Assembly (NCBI GenBank): GCA_902373525.1
Contig: CABKMN010000004.1
Coordinates: 1-64,000, forward strand
DNA from: an uncultured Bilophila sp.
GTDB taxonomy: Bacteria; Desulfobacterota; Desulfovibrionia; Desulfovibrionales; Desulfovibrionaceae
Direction: 5' to 3'
DNA: 64,000 bases
Shown here: one piece after another, positions 1 to 10,614 of the stretch
Position numbering within the stretch: position 1 is the stretch's first letter
Layout: each line of letters opens with the position of its first letter
The notes under the pieces: generated by a model
Databases searched by the model: none
Told to the model about the DNA's origin: nothing
Seen by the model: only the letters and a program-made list of their open reading frames with translations
Program-made: the position numbers and the translations under genes

Positions 1-394
1 CGGCGGGCTGGGCCGCAGGACGCGCCTGCCTGGGATCGGGCTTGCTTCCCGGAACGGCGTTCGCGGCGGCCTGAGGCTGCTTGAGGTCGGTCATGAACGT
101 GAGTTCTTCCGGCTTCAGGATGCCCTTGGCTTCCTTGGCCTCATCGGGCTGCCCCTCAGGAGGCGGCAGCAGACGGGCCAGTTCCGGCATCTTCTTCTCG
201 GGGTTATAGCCCCTCCCCACAATGACGCCGAAGGCAAAAATCCAGCCGATGGCGATGATCATGATGATCCCGCCCGTGATCAGGCCGGAAAAGCTCAGGC
301 TGATCGTATACTTCCGGCTGGACAACTTTTTTTCGCCGTTATCGCCTCCGGAGGAACGCGACGAGGAGCGACTGGAAAAGGGCATCAGAGACAT
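1..394 (-). CDS. Single-pass membrane protein, probable SPOR-domain protein (3' end outside window)
   Basis: The first 131 codons are visible and the gene runs off the left edge. A Ser-rich cytoplasmic head (residues 1-30) is followed by one hydrophobic segment (about 32-61, rich in Ile, Gly and Phe) and then a Pro/Ala/Glu-rich periplasmic linker. This layout is usual for FtsN/DedD-like SPOR proteins, which bind denuded peptidoglycan at the division site; the SPOR domain itself would lie beyond the window, so that label is inference. The ATG at 394 follows an AGGAT-type ribosome site. It lies 82 bases downstream of argS on the same strand and is probably co-transcribed with it. Confidence 0.6.
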   Translation of the reverse strand, partial: MSLMPFSSRSSSRSSGGDNGEKKLSSRKYTISLSFSGLITGGIIMIIAIGWIFAFGVIVGRGYNPEKKMPELARLLPPPEGQPDEAKEAKGILKPEELTFMTDLKQPQAAANAVPGSKPDPRQARPAAQPA

Positions 395-476
395 GTTCTA
401 TCCTGCTGTCTGGGGCGTCGCGGAAGCCGGAACGGAAGGGCCCCGCCCAAAGGACAGGGCCCGTCTCGCAATGCGG

Positions 477-2132
477 CTACATGCTCTCGGGAGCACTGAC
501 GCCAAGAAGTTCAAGGCCGTTTTTAACCACCTGCCCCACGGAGCGGAGCAGCGCCAGACGCGCGAGCGCCAAGGCGGGATCGCCCGCCTGAAGGACGGGA
601 TGCTTCGCGTAGTAGCTGTGCAGCATCCCGGCGAGTTCCATCAGATAGTAGCTGACGTGGTGGGGCGCAAGCGCAAGTGCCGCTCCCTTCGCCACATCCT
701 CGAACCGATCAAGAAAACGCAACAGGGCCAAGTCTTCGGCCTCGGAAAGCGGCGCCAGCAAGGCCAAATCCGTCTTTTCCGGCAACGTGAGCCCGGCCTC
801 GGCGGCCTTCCGCAGCACGGACCGCACGCGGGCGTGCGCGTACTGGACATAGTACACCGGATTGTCCATGGAACGCTGCTTCACCAGAGCGAGGTCGAAA
901 TCCAGATGGCTGTCGCTCTTGCGGGACAGGAACATAAACCGGGCGGCGTCCACCCCCACTTCCTTGACCACGTCGGCCAGCGTTTCGAACTGCCCCGCGC
1001 GGGTGGACATGGCGACCTGCGCCCCGTTCTCCAGCAGGTTGACGAGCTGGATGAGGACCACATCGAGATCGTCGGCCTTCCGGCCCACGGCCTGCACGGC
1101 GGCCCGCATCCGGGGCACATAGCCGTGGTGGTCCGCGCCCCAGACGTCGACCACGCGATCGAAGCCGCGCAGGTACTTGTCGTCATGGTACGCAATGTCC
1201 GACGCGAAATAGGTCAGGGAACCGTCCGACTTGCGGAGTACGCGGTCCTTGTCGTCGCCGAAATCGGTGGTCCGGAACCACAGCGCCCCGTCCTTTTCAA
1301 AGGAAAGACCGGCCTTCTTCAGACGTTCGAAGGTTTCCTCCACGGCACCGCGATCCACGAGCGAACGCTCGGAGAACCACACCTGATGTTCCACACGGAA
1401 TTCGCGCAGGTCGGCCTTGATGCCGTCGAGAATGGTCCGCATGCCGTAGGCGAAGCATTTCTGCTGCCCTTCCGCATCGGAAAGCGAAACCAGGTCTGGT
1501 TCTTTTTCCATCATCTCCCGCGCGATATCAATGATATAGGCGCCCCGATAGTAATCTTCGGGCCACTCCACCGGCAACCCGGCCAATTCCTTGGCCCGCA
1601 GCCAGATGGAAAGGCCGAGCAGACGCATCTGGCGTCCGGCGTCGTTGATGTAGTATTCGGTGGTCACGTCGTACCCGGCGAAACGCAGGATACGGGCCAG
1701 CGTATCGCCCACGGCGGCCCCGCGGCCATGCCCGATGTGCAGCGGGCCGGTGGGGTTGGCGGACACGTACTCGACCTGCACCCTGCAGCCGTCGCCCACG
1801 GAGGACTTCCCGAAACCGTCGGCGGCGGCATCGACGCGCAGCACGGTTTCACGCCAGAAATCGGGGCTGAAGGTGACGTTCAGGAAACCGGGCCCGGCGA
1901 CTTCGACCGCCGCGAGGGAAGCGTCCTGAAGGCGCAGAGCCTCGGCCATCTTCGCGGCCAGCTCGCGGGGAGGCATCCCGGCGGCCTTGGCCGAAACCAG
2001 CGCGAGGTTGGACGCCAAGTCCCCGTGTTTGGGGTCTTTGGACGGTTCGATGACGGCCTTGTCCGGCCAGGGAAGGTTCATATCTTTCAGTACAGCTCTG
2101 AATGAAGCCTCAAGATGCTGTTCGGCGCGCAT
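477..2132 (-). CDS. argS: Arginyl-tRNA synthetase
   Basis: This class I aminoacyl-tRNA synthetase (551 aa) charges tRNA-Arg in the cytoplasm. The N-terminal tRNA-recognition domain is followed by the catalytic domain with the HIGH signature at residues 132-135, inside NPTGPLHIGHG. The C-terminal helical anticodon-binding (DALR) domain covers roughly the last 130 residues. The frame stays open upstream, but the ATG at 2132 (MRAEQHLEAS) is where family similarity begins; the 56 extra residues are Cys/Arg-rich and unlike any ArgS. Length is normal for the family. A candidate promoter lies about 50 bases upstream. Confidence 0.97.
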   Translation of the reverse strand: MRAEQHLEASFRAVLKDMNLPWPDKAVIEPSKDPKHGDLASNLALVSAKAAGMPPRELAAKMAEALRLQDASLAAVEVAGPGFLNVTFSPDFWRETVLRVDAAADGFGKSSVGDGCRVQVEYVSANPTGPLHIGHGRGAAVGDTLARILRFAGYDVTTEYYINDAGRQMRLLGLSIWLRAKELAGLPVEWPEDYYRGAYIIDIAREMMEKEPDLVSLSDAEGQQKCFAYGMRTILDGIKADLREFRVEHQVWFSERSLVDRGAVEETFERLKKAGLSFEKDGALWFRTTDFGDDKDRVLRKSDGSLTYFASDIAYHDDKYLRGFDRVVDVWGADHHGYVPRMRAAVQAVGRKADDLDVVLIQLVNLLENGAQVAMSTRAGQFETLADVVKEVGVDAARFMFLSRKSDSHLDFDLALVKQRSMDNPVYYVQYAHARVRSVLRKAAEAGLTLPEKTDLALLAPLSEAEDLALLRFLDRFEDVAKGAALALAPHHVSYYLMELAGMLHSYYAKHPVLQAGDPALALARLALLRSVGQVVKNGLELLGVSAPESM

Positions 2133-2181
2133 GAAAATACCTCGAATCGGAACGGTTAATAAAGAGAGACGTAAAGCGGAT

Positions 2182-2209
2182 ATTCTACCGCAACAGTCGC
2201 AAAAGTAAA
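2182..2209 (-). promoter_or_regulatory. Candidate sigma-70 promoter for argS
   Basis: Read on the minus strand, TTTACT and TAGAAT are separated by 16 bases. The -10 element is 50 bases upstream of the argS start, in an A+T-richer patch of an otherwise GC-rich stretch. Assigned by eye only. Confidence 0.35.
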
Positions 2210-2302
2210 GTAAGCATACCGGGCGGCTTCCCGCCGCCCCTCGGGACCACGGCGCAAGCCGCCGGAGCGTCTCGCCTTTACGCGCGGAAAGGCAATGCAA
2301 CA

Positions 2303-2318
2303 GGCGGATCGATCCGCC
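2303..2318. repeat. Perfect 16-base palindrome between hrpB and argS
   Basis: GGCGGATCGATCCGCC is its own reverse complement. It lies 89 bases after the hrpB stop and 171 bases before the argS start. A second inverted repeat (GGGCGGC/GCCGCCC) lies at about 2220-2238. There is no T-tract on either side, so these may be 3'-end stabilising hairpins or a protein site; the role is unknown. Confidence 0.4.
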
Positions 2319-2406
2319 CGGCGCAATGCTGCCGGGGGCTGCCTCAAGCTTCGCTCTCGACGGGGATGGGTCTTTGAAAGATGAAACGTTTCGGAGAGAA
2401 ACGGCT

Positions 2407-4935
2407 CTAGGAACGCTTTTGCAGCCGCCTGTTGGTCAGCCGGGTGGGCATGGCGGCGGAGGGGTCCTCCGGCCACGGGTGCTTGGGATAACGGCCCCGC
2501 ATCTCGGCCCTGACGGCCTGATACCCGTTTTTCCAGAACCCTTTGAGGTCCCGCGTGATCTGCAACGGCCTTCCCGCCGGGGACAGGAGGTGCACCAGTA
2601 CGGGCACTCTGCCGCCCGCCACGGAGGGAGACGCCTGCATGCCGAAGAGTTCCTGCAATTTGACGGCGAGCACGGGAACGACGCCTTCCGCCGTGCATTC
2701 GTAGCGCAGCCGCACGGACGATCCCGAAGGAACGCCCATGTGCGTGGGCGCGGCGTCCTCAAGCGCACGCTGCCGGTTCCACGGAAGCAGCGCGTGCAGG
2801 GCCGACGCCAGATCGATCCGGGAAAACTGGGAGCGCCGGGATATTCCCTGTACAAAGGGCTCAAGCCACTCGTCCAGTTCCCGCAACAACGCTTCGTCGG
2901 ACACGTCGGGCCAGCCGCCGTCGGGGTCCGCGTCCCGCACAAGCCGCACACGCAAACGCCACTGCTCCAGCTCCTCCGTCCACGGAAGGCACCCCAGCCC
3001 GAGACTCCGGATGCCCTCCAGAACGGCCCGTGCCGTACGTTCCGCAAGCCCTTTGCCCCCAAGGGGACGTTCCTCAACGACAAACGCGCCGAGGCCGACA
3101 CGCCTGCGGGCCTGCACGGCCTCTTCGCGCGGGTCCCAGACGACTTCTTCCGTTTCCCGGAAACGCGACTGGAACAGCGCGGTAACGGTTTCCAGCGAAA
3201 GCGGCGCGGCCTGCCAGATACGGGCATTGCCCGAACCGCCGTTCACGGCCCCGATTGCCAGCACCTCTTCCTCCGCCAGCGGATCGTCCGGCTCAAGAAA
3301 GCCGCCGCGCCCGCTGACCATACGAAAACTGCCCTTGCCGCGTTTCTGGGCAAGCCGATCCGGATAGGCCAGCGCAAGCAGCACCCCGGCCTGTTCCGCC
3401 TCGTCCACCGTGAATCCCGGAGCCGTTTTCGGCAAGGACGCCGCCGCCAACGAAGCCTGACGCGCTATCTGGCGGGCGGATTCCCGGATGCGGGCTCCGG
3501 CGCCCCCGCGTTCCAGCAACGCCAGACGGGGTCGAATATCCGCATCCCGCGACCGCAGGGGATCGCGTTCCCCGGCCATCGCCGCCAGCAGGCACGCCGG
3601 GCTTTCCAGACCGAGCGCCCCGGCTGACAAGACCATATGCGCGAGCCGGGGATGCAGCGGAAGCCGGGCCATAGCCCGTCCACGGGCGGTCATGCGACCC
3701 GCCGCGTCCACGGCCTCCAAATCCCTCAGCAGGGGAAGCGCCTGCGCTACGGCCTCCTTCGGAGGCTCGTCCAGCCAACAGAGGCTGGAAGGCTGGCCGA
3801 CGCCCCATACGGCAAGCTCCAGACACAGCGGAGCCATGTCCGCATCCAGTATTTCCGGGCGGGCGTGCGCGCTCATGGCGATTTCCTCTCCCTGATGCCA
3901 CAGCCGGTAGCAGACTCCCGCCTCCGTACGTCCCGCCCTGCCCCGGCGCTGATCCGCGCTCGCCAGCGAAACCCGTTCCGTAACGAGGCGCGACATGCCG
4001 GTCCCCGCGTCGAAACGCACCGTGCGGGCCAGCCCCGAATCGATCACCACCCGGACGCCCTCAATGGTCAGGCTCGTTTCGGCAATGGAGGTCGCCAGCA
4101 CGATCTTCCGCTGCGGTTCCCGGACCGGAGCGATGGCGGCGTCCTGCTCCGCAGCGGGAAGATCGCCGTACAGCGGGCAGACGGAAACCGTCCCGGACCG
4201 CACATCGTGAAGCAACGCTTCAACTTTGCGGATTTCTCCGGCTCCCGGCAGGAAGACCAGCAGGCTTCCGGGCTCCTCACGCAAGGCGCGGCGCACCACG
4301 TCCGCCACCCACGTTTCCACGGGCATGTCGGGACGCGGCGGCGGGCTGTACCGGGTTTCCACGGGCCATACCCTGCCTTCGCTCCGCAGGACCGGGACCG
4401 GTTCGGCGGCATCCCGTTCCAGCAACCGAAGCAGCGGCCCGGCGTCCAGCGTGGCGGACATGACGAGCAGCCGCAGATCGTCGCGCAGTCCCTGCTGGCA
4501 ATCCAAAGCGAGGGCAAGCCCCAAGTCGGCGTTGAGACTGCGCTCATGGAATTCGTCAAAGATGAGACAACCGATCCCCCGCAGTTCGGGATCGTCCTGC
4601 AAGAGGCGGGTCAGTACGCCCTCCGTGACCACCGTGATCCGGGTGGCGGCGCTTACCCGGCTCTCCAGCCGCACGCGGTAGCCGACCGTCTGGCCGACCT
4701 TTTCACCGAGCAGGGCGGCCATGTACCGGGCGGCGTTCCGGGCGGCCATACGCCGGGGCTCAAGCATCAGGATACCGTTTCCGGCGAGCCAGTCCGCACC
4801 GAGCAGGGCCAGCGGCACCCGCGTGGTCTTGCCAGCGCCGGGGGCGGCCTCAAGAATGCAGCGCGTACCGGAGGAGAGCGCCGCATGCAGCTCCGGCAAC
4901 AAGGCCTCAATGGGCAGGGAAGTGTGATTGGGCAT
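2407..4935 (-). CDS. hrpB: ATP-dependent RNA helicase HrpB (DEAH-box)
   Basis: This 842-residue superfamily 2 helicase shows the DEAH-family motifs in order: Walker A APGAGKTT at residues 31-38, motif II DEFH at 127-130, an SAT motif (MSATLD), and motif VI with QRRGRAGR. The winged-helix, HA2 and HrpB C-terminal regions follow, and the length is typical. The ATG at 4935 (MPNHTSLPIE) follows an AGGGA ribosome site; the upstream extension of the frame has no family character. The bacterial role of HrpB is poorly defined (RNA remodelling). The gene is divergent from the bisphosphatase gene across 152 bases. Confidence 0.93.
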   Translation of the reverse strand: MPNHTSLPIEALLPELHAALSSGTRCILEAAPGAGKTTRVPLALLGADWLAGNGILMLEPRRMAARNAARYMAALLGEKVGQTVGYRVRLESRVSAATRITVVTEGVLTRLLQDDPELRGIGCLIFDEFHERSLNADLGLALALDCQQGLRDDLRLLVMSATLDAGPLLRLLERDAAEPVPVLRSEGRVWPVETRYSPPPRPDMPVETWVADVVRRALREEPGSLLVFLPGAGEIRKVEALLHDVRSGTVSVCPLYGDLPAAEQDAAIAPVREPQRKIVLATSIAETSLTIEGVRVVIDSGLARTVRFDAGTGMSRLVTERVSLASADQRRGRAGRTEAGVCYRLWHQGEEIAMSAHARPEILDADMAPLCLELAVWGVGQPSSLCWLDEPPKEAVAQALPLLRDLEAVDAAGRMTARGRAMARLPLHPRLAHMVLSAGALGLESPACLLAAMAGERDPLRSRDADIRPRLALLERGGAGARIRESARQIARQASLAAASLPKTAPGFTVDEAEQAGVLLALAYPDRLAQKRGKGSFRMVSGRGGFLEPDDPLAEEEVLAIGAVNGGSGNARIWQAAPLSLETVTALFQSRFRETEEVVWDPREEAVQARRRVGLGAFVVEERPLGGKGLAERTARAVLEGIRSLGLGCLPWTEELEQWRLRVRLVRDADPDGGWPDVSDEALLRELDEWLEPFVQGISRRSQFSRIDLASALHALLPWNRQRALEDAAPTHMGVPSGSSVRLRYECTAEGVVPVLAVKLQELFGMQASPSVAGGRVPVLVHLLSPAGRPLQITRDLKGFWKNGYQAVRAEMRGRYPKHPWPEDPSAAMPTRLTNRRLQKRS

Positions 4936-5087
4936 GCGCTTCCCTAGCACGAATCCCCCGCAGCGGAAAGACGGCTCCGCCAGCTTTTCCTTGAAGCCGG
5001 GCCGCGCCTGATCTATCGTGCGGATGCGTCCGCCCCGGCACATGAGGGCGGCATCCATGCAACCATTACCTTTTTCTGGAGAACGAT

Positions 5088-6080
5088 ATGTCCCTTATGG
5101 AAGCGCCGGAACGCAACCTTGCCTTTGATCTGGTCCGTGTCACCGAAGCCGCCGCGCTGGCGTCCGCCCGCTGGCTCGGGCGCGGCGACAAAAATTCGGG
5201 CGACGGCGCCGCCGTGGACGCCATGCGTCTGTCCTTCAATTCCCTGCCCATCGACGGCAAGGTCATCATCGGCGAAGGTGAAAAGGACGAAGCGCCCATG
5301 CTTTACAACGGCGAAGTGATCGGCATGGGGACCGGCCCCGCCCTCGACATCGCCGTCGATCCGGTCGAAGGGACCAACCTGCTGGCCTATGGGCGTCCCA
5401 ACGCCATCGCCGTGGTCGGCGCCGCGCCCGCGGGCAGCATGTACAACCCCGGCCCCAGCTTCTACATGCAGAAGCTGGTCGTGGGGCAGGCCGCCCGCGA
5501 CGTCATCGATCTCGACGCGCCCGTCCACGTCAACCTCCGGCTCATCGCCAAGGCGCTCGGCAAGGACACCAACGACCTCGTGGTGTTCGTGCTCGACAAG
5601 CCCCGCCACCAGAAACTGATTCAGGAAATCCGCTCCGTGGGCGCGCGCATCCAGCTCCACACCGACGGCGACGTCGCGGGCGCGCTGATGGCCGTCGACC
5701 AGCGTTCCGAAGTGGACGTCATGATGGGTACCGGCGGAACCCCCGAGGGCGTGCTCGCCGCCTGCGCCATCAAGGGCGCCGGCGGGGCCATGCTGGCCCG
5801 CCTCGATCCGCAGTCCGAAGCCGAGCGCGTCGCCATCGAAAAGGCGGGGATCGACCTCTCGCAGGTGCTTGACGCCGACACGCTGGTGCAGGGCGACGAC
5901 GTGTTCTTCGCCGCCACCGGCATCTCCGGCGGCACCTTCCTGCGCGGCGTCCAGTTCTCCGGTCAGGGCGCCGTCACCCATTCCATGATCATCCGCAGCA
6001 AGACCGGCACGATGCGCTACATCGAATCGCATCACAACTGGAACAAGCTCATGCAGATCAGCTCCATCAAGTACGATTGA
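5088..6080 (+). CDS. glpX: Fructose-1,6-bisphosphatase, class II (GlpX type)
   Basis: This 330-residue enzyme hydrolyses fructose 1,6-bisphosphate to fructose 6-phosphate in gluconeogenesis. It carries the lithium-sensitive phosphatase signatures: GEGEKDEAP near residue 63, with metal-binding acidic residues, and DPVEGTNLLAYG near residue 88. Length matches the class II family. The ATG at 5088 has GGAG eight bases upstream. A strong hairpin without a T-run follows the stop, and a small exported protein gene and fabD come next on the same strand. Confidence 0.95.
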   Translation: MSLMEAPERNLAFDLVRVTEAAALASARWLGRGDKNSGDGAAVDAMRLSFNSLPIDGKVIIGEGEKDEAPMLYNGEVIGMGTGPALDIAVDPVEGTNLLAYGRPNAIAVVGAAPAGSMYNPGPSFYMQKLVVGQAARDVIDLDAPVHVNLRLIAKALGKDTNDLVVFVLDKPRHQKLIQEIRSVGARIQLHTDGDVAGALMAVDQRSEVDVMMGTGGTPEGVLAACAIKGAGGAMLARLDPQSEAERVAIEKAGIDLSQVLDADTLVQGDDVFFAATGISGGTFLRGVQFSGQGAVTHSMIIRSKTGTMRYIESHHNWNKLMQISSIKYD

Positions 6081-6088
6081 TGCTCCCC

Positions 6089-6112
6089 CGGCGGCGGGAA
6101 AACCCGCCGCCG
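6089..6112 (+). terminator. Strong hairpin after glpX
   Basis: The 10-bp arms CGGCGGCGGG and CCCGCCGCCG enclose an AAAA loop nine bases after the glpX stop. The bases beyond (TCACCTCC) are not a T-run, so it is more likely a partial attenuator or an mRNA 3'-end block than a full intrinsic terminator. Confidence 0.4.
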
Positions 6113-6138
6113 TCACCTCCTCACCAAGCGACGTGCCT

Positions 6139-6585
6139 ATGAATGTCCTTTCCCGTCTGGCCCTTTCCGGCCTTCTGCTCCTGCTGTTCTCTCTCCCCGC
6201 CCTTGCGGACGGCCTGTACCAGCAGCCTCCGTTCACGGAAACGGAGCTCAACCAGTTCATCGACACGCTCCCCCGCTTCCGGGAATGGGTCAAGGCCAAC
6301 AAGGAAAAGACCCACCCCATCGTCAACGACAACGGGGAACCCGACATGCTGTATTCGGAAGCGGCCGCGGAGACGGTCCGGGCCGCGGGCTGGAAACCGG
6401 AACGCTTCTTCTGCGTCATGGGCCGTGCGGCGGCCGCCGTGGCGATCATCCAGCAGGGCAACGCGATCACCAAGACGCCGCCCATCGACATGCCCAACGT
6501 CAGCGACGACGAACTCGACCTCGTCCGGCGTCATCTCCCTACCCTGCTCAAAGCCGTCAATCAGACCCCAACCCCCAAAAAGTAG
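6139..6585 (+). CDS. Small exported protein of unknown function
   Basis: This 148-residue protein begins with a clear Sec signal peptide: basic NVLSR, a Leu-rich core, then ALA before DGLYQQPP (cleavage about residue 21). The mature part is acidic and helix-prone, with no Cys pair, lipobox or further membrane segment. I do not recognise the family. A GTG two codons upstream (6133) is an alternative start; neither has a convincing ribosome site. It lies nine bases before fabD and is probably co-transcribed with it. Confidence 0.8.
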   Translation: MNVLSRLALSGLLLLLFSLPALADGLYQQPPFTETELNQFIDTLPRFREWVKANKEKTHPIVNDNGEPDMLYSEAAAETVRAAGWKPERFFCVMGRAAAAVAIIQQGNAITKTPPIDMPNVSDDELDLVRRHLPTLLKAVNQTPTPKK

Positions 6586-6594
6586 AGGTCAATC

Positions 6595-7542
6595 ATGTCC
6601 ACTCTCCCCACCGCCATTCTTTTCCCCGGTCAGGGTTCGCAGGAACCCGGCATGGGGCGCGACATCGCAGAGGCGTCCAACGACGCCATGGAACTCTGGA
6701 AAAAAGCCGAACGGATCAGCGGACTGCCCCTGCGCGCCGTCTACTGGGAAAGCGAAGACGCGGCGCTCATGGCCGACACCAGACACCTCCAGCCCGCGCT
6801 GACGGTCGTCGACGTCACGCTCTGGCAGGCCCTCGCCTCCAAGCTGACGCCAACCTGCGCCGCCGGGCACAGCCTCGGCGAATACAGCGCGCTCGCGGCG
6901 GCGGGCGTCCTGTCTCCCGAAGCCACGCTGGAACTGGTGAGCCTGCGCGGCAAGCTCATGGCCGAAGCCGACCCCGACGGTCGGGGCGCGATGGCGGCCA
7001 TCCTCAAGCTCAACCGCGAAACCGTGGCCGAAATCGCCAGTGCGGCGGCGGAAGCCACCGGCGAAACGCTCATCGTCGCCAACCACAACACCCCCGCCCA
7101 GTTCGTCATCAGCGGAACCAAGGCCGCCGTGGAGGCCGCCCTGCCTCTCGTCAAGGAAAAGAAGGGCCGCGCCGTCCCCCTGCCCGTCAGCGGCGCGTTC
7201 CACAGCCCGCTGATGCAGACCGCCGCAAAGGAACTCGCCAAGGCCCTCAAAGGCATGACCTGGTCCCGGCCCCGCTTCCCCGTGTACAGCAACGTGACCG
7301 GCAAGGCCGTGACCGACGGAGAAAGCCTGCACGAACTCGCCGCCGTCCAGATGGTTTCCTCGGTGCTGTGGATCGATACGATCGCCAACCAGTGGCGCGA
7401 CGGCGTCCGTTCGTGGATCGAAGTCGGCCCCAAGGGCACCCTGTCCCGCATGGTCAAGCCCATCCTCGACGCCGTCCCGGTTGAGGAAGAGGTGGACATC
7501 CGCGCGGTGGGCTCGCTGGAAGCCGTGCGCGAGTTCGCGTAG
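6595..7542 (+). CDS. fabD: Malonyl-CoA:ACP transacylase
   Basis: This 315-residue enzyme moves malonyl groups from CoA to acyl carrier protein for fatty acid synthesis. It has the family N-terminus FPGQGSQ (residues 10-16), the nucleophile elbow GHSLGEYSA with Ser93, and the downstream GAFHSPLM segment carrying the partner His. The length is that of stand-alone bacterial FabD. It is separate from the other fab genes here, and the following hairpin ends the transcript. Confidence 0.95.
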   Translation: MSTLPTAILFPGQGSQEPGMGRDIAEASNDAMELWKKAERISGLPLRAVYWESEDAALMADTRHLQPALTVVDVTLWQALASKLTPTCAAGHSLGEYSALAAAGVLSPEATLELVSLRGKLMAEADPDGRGAMAAILKLNRETVAEIASAAAEATGETLIVANHNTPAQFVISGTKAAVEAALPLVKEKKGRAVPLPVSGAFHSPLMQTAAKELAKALKGMTWSRPRFPVYSNVTGKAVTDGESLHELAAVQMVSSVLWIDTIANQWRDGVRSWIEVGPKGTLSRMVKPILDAVPVEEEVDIRAVGSLEAVREFA

Positions 7543-7604
7543 CCGCCTTCCCTCGGCACCGCCGCACCGGGACATCCCGTCCCGTCGCCACCGACGCCCC
7601 AAAC

Positions 7605-7642
7605 AAAGCCTCCCGAAACGACGTCGTCGTTCGGGAGGCTTT
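7605..7642. terminator. Bidirectional intrinsic terminator between fabD and ettA
   Basis: A perfect 13-bp stem, AAAGCCTCCCGAA with TTCGGGAGGCTTT, encloses a 12-base loop. A-rich and T-rich ends serve both convergent genes: fabD from the left and ettA from the right. Confidence 0.85.
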
Positions 7643-7665
7643 CAGTAAATGCTGCGGACTCCGCG

Positions 7666-9348
<1,683 letters not shown>

Positions 9349-9590
9349 GAAATCTCCTTGTCAAAAAGAACTCGCCAAAACGGCGTTGCGGAACGGCGCC
9401 TGAAGACACATCGTGTCTATGTTACCGACAGAAAAAATTTTGTCCAGAGGGAACCTTGCCGCCGCCGTGCGCCGTCCTCCGCCATCGGGCGGGTACGTCC
9501 CCATCCCCTTGCGTGCGGCATTGAAACACGGTAATGGGGGGCATTCCCTTTCCCGAAGTCCGACGGAAACGCCGTCAAAAGAGGAGCCTC

Positions 9591-9878
9591 ATGAGCAGCA
9601 CACCCGATGAAATAACCATCGAATACGAAGAATCCGGACAGATACTCATCAAGGAGCTGGACAAGGTGATCCTCTCCAAGGGCGCATGGACGACCATCCT
9701 GTTCCGCTATCAGGAACTGGACACGGAAACCGGCGGCTACGGCCCGGACAAGTACGCCATCCGGCGTTACCAGAAATCCGGCGGAGAATACCGCCAGAAA
9801 TCCAAATTCAACATTTCCAGCGCGGAACAGGCCCGCAAGATCGTGGACGCCCTTTCCGGCTGGCTTGCGGACGTTTGA
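9591..9878 (+). CDS. Conserved small cytoplasmic protein, unknown function
   Basis: This 95-residue protein is charged and has no signal peptide or membrane segment. It is rich in short beta-prone stretches (ITIEYEESG, WTTILFRYQEL) and ends in a predicted helix (SSAEQARKIVDALSGW). The ATG at 9591 follows AGGAG at good spacing. The stop overlaps the start of the nuclease gene (TGATG), so the two are translationally coupled. I do not recognise a function. Confidence 0.8.
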   Translation: MSSTPDEITIEYEESGQILIKELDKVILSKGAWTTILFRYQELDTETGGYGPDKYAIRRYQKSGGEYRQKSKFNISSAEQARKIVDALSGWLADV

Positions 9879-10546
9879 TGCGCGGTTACGCCAGAATCTT
9901 TTCGGCCGTCCTCGTGGCGGCCTTTTTCGTCCTGCACACGGCCGCCGCACCGGCGGCTCCCGGTTTTTCCGCCACCGTGCGGCAGTGCATCGACGGCGAT
10001 ACCGTCGTGCTCGACACCGGGCAGCGCGTGCGCCTCGCCGGGGTCGATACGCCTGAAAAGGGGTCCAAGGGCACGCCTCCCCAATATTATGCCCGGGAAG
10101 CGCAACGGTTCACCGCCGAACGGACGCAGGGACGGGAAGTCCGGGTCCTGCCGCTTTCCGGCGCCTCGACGGACCGGTACAAGCGGCTCGTCGCCGAACT
10201 CGTGCTGCCTTCCGGGGAATCCCTGAACGAACGTCTGCTCCGGGAAGGCATGGGGTCCTTCTATGCCCACAAGGACCTGCCCGCTCAGCTCGTCAACCGG
10301 CTGACGGCGGCGCAAAAGGAGGCGCTGGACACCCGCGCGGGGTGCTGGAAACACGTCCTGAGCCTGCCGGAGGCCCATGCCGTCTATGTCGGCAACCGGA
10401 ACAGCAAGCGGTTCTTCTCGCTCGGCTGTCTCCGCGACGCTCGGGTGACGAAACGCAATCAGGTGCGCTTCGCGAATCTCGAAGCCGCCTTCCGGGCCGG
10501 GTACGCCCCCGCGCGGCCTTGCGGCATCTGGCCCGAAGCCGAGTAA
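9878..10546 (+). CDS. Secreted thermonuclease-like protein (SNase domain)
   Basis: This 222-residue exported protein has an N-terminal signal peptide (about residues 1-26, ending in AAAPAAP). A staphylococcal-nuclease fold follows: CIDGDTVVL carries the metal-binding Asp pair, VRLAGVDTPE the catalytic Arg and Asp/Glu region, and STDRYKRLVAEL the third signature. About 60 C-terminal residues (from VYVGNRNSKRFF) resemble the small Cys-containing domain found in Ada-type and some nuclease tails, with a Cys in SLGCLRD. It probably degrades extracytoplasmic nucleic acid. Translation starts inside the stop of the preceding gene. Confidence 0.88.
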   Translation: MRGYARIFSAVLVAAFFVLHTAAAPAAPGFSATVRQCIDGDTVVLDTGQRVRLAGVDTPEKGSKGTPPQYYAREAQRFTAERTQGREVRVLPLSGASTDRYKRLVAELVLPSGESLNERLLREGMGSFYAHKDLPAQLVNRLTAAQKEALDTRAGCWKHVLSLPEAHAVYVGNRNSKRFFSLGCLRDARVTKRNQVRFANLEAAFRAGYAPARPCGIWPEAE

Positions 10547-10614
10547 GGGGCTTCCCTGCGCTTCGCCAAAAGGATACTCTTCCCGCAGGAATACAGAAAC
10601 GTGTGGAGGCAGAC

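Noticed and set aside
222..2105. 627-codon plus-strand frame opposite argS
   Set aside because: Shadow of a well-supported synthetase gene; no protein family features.
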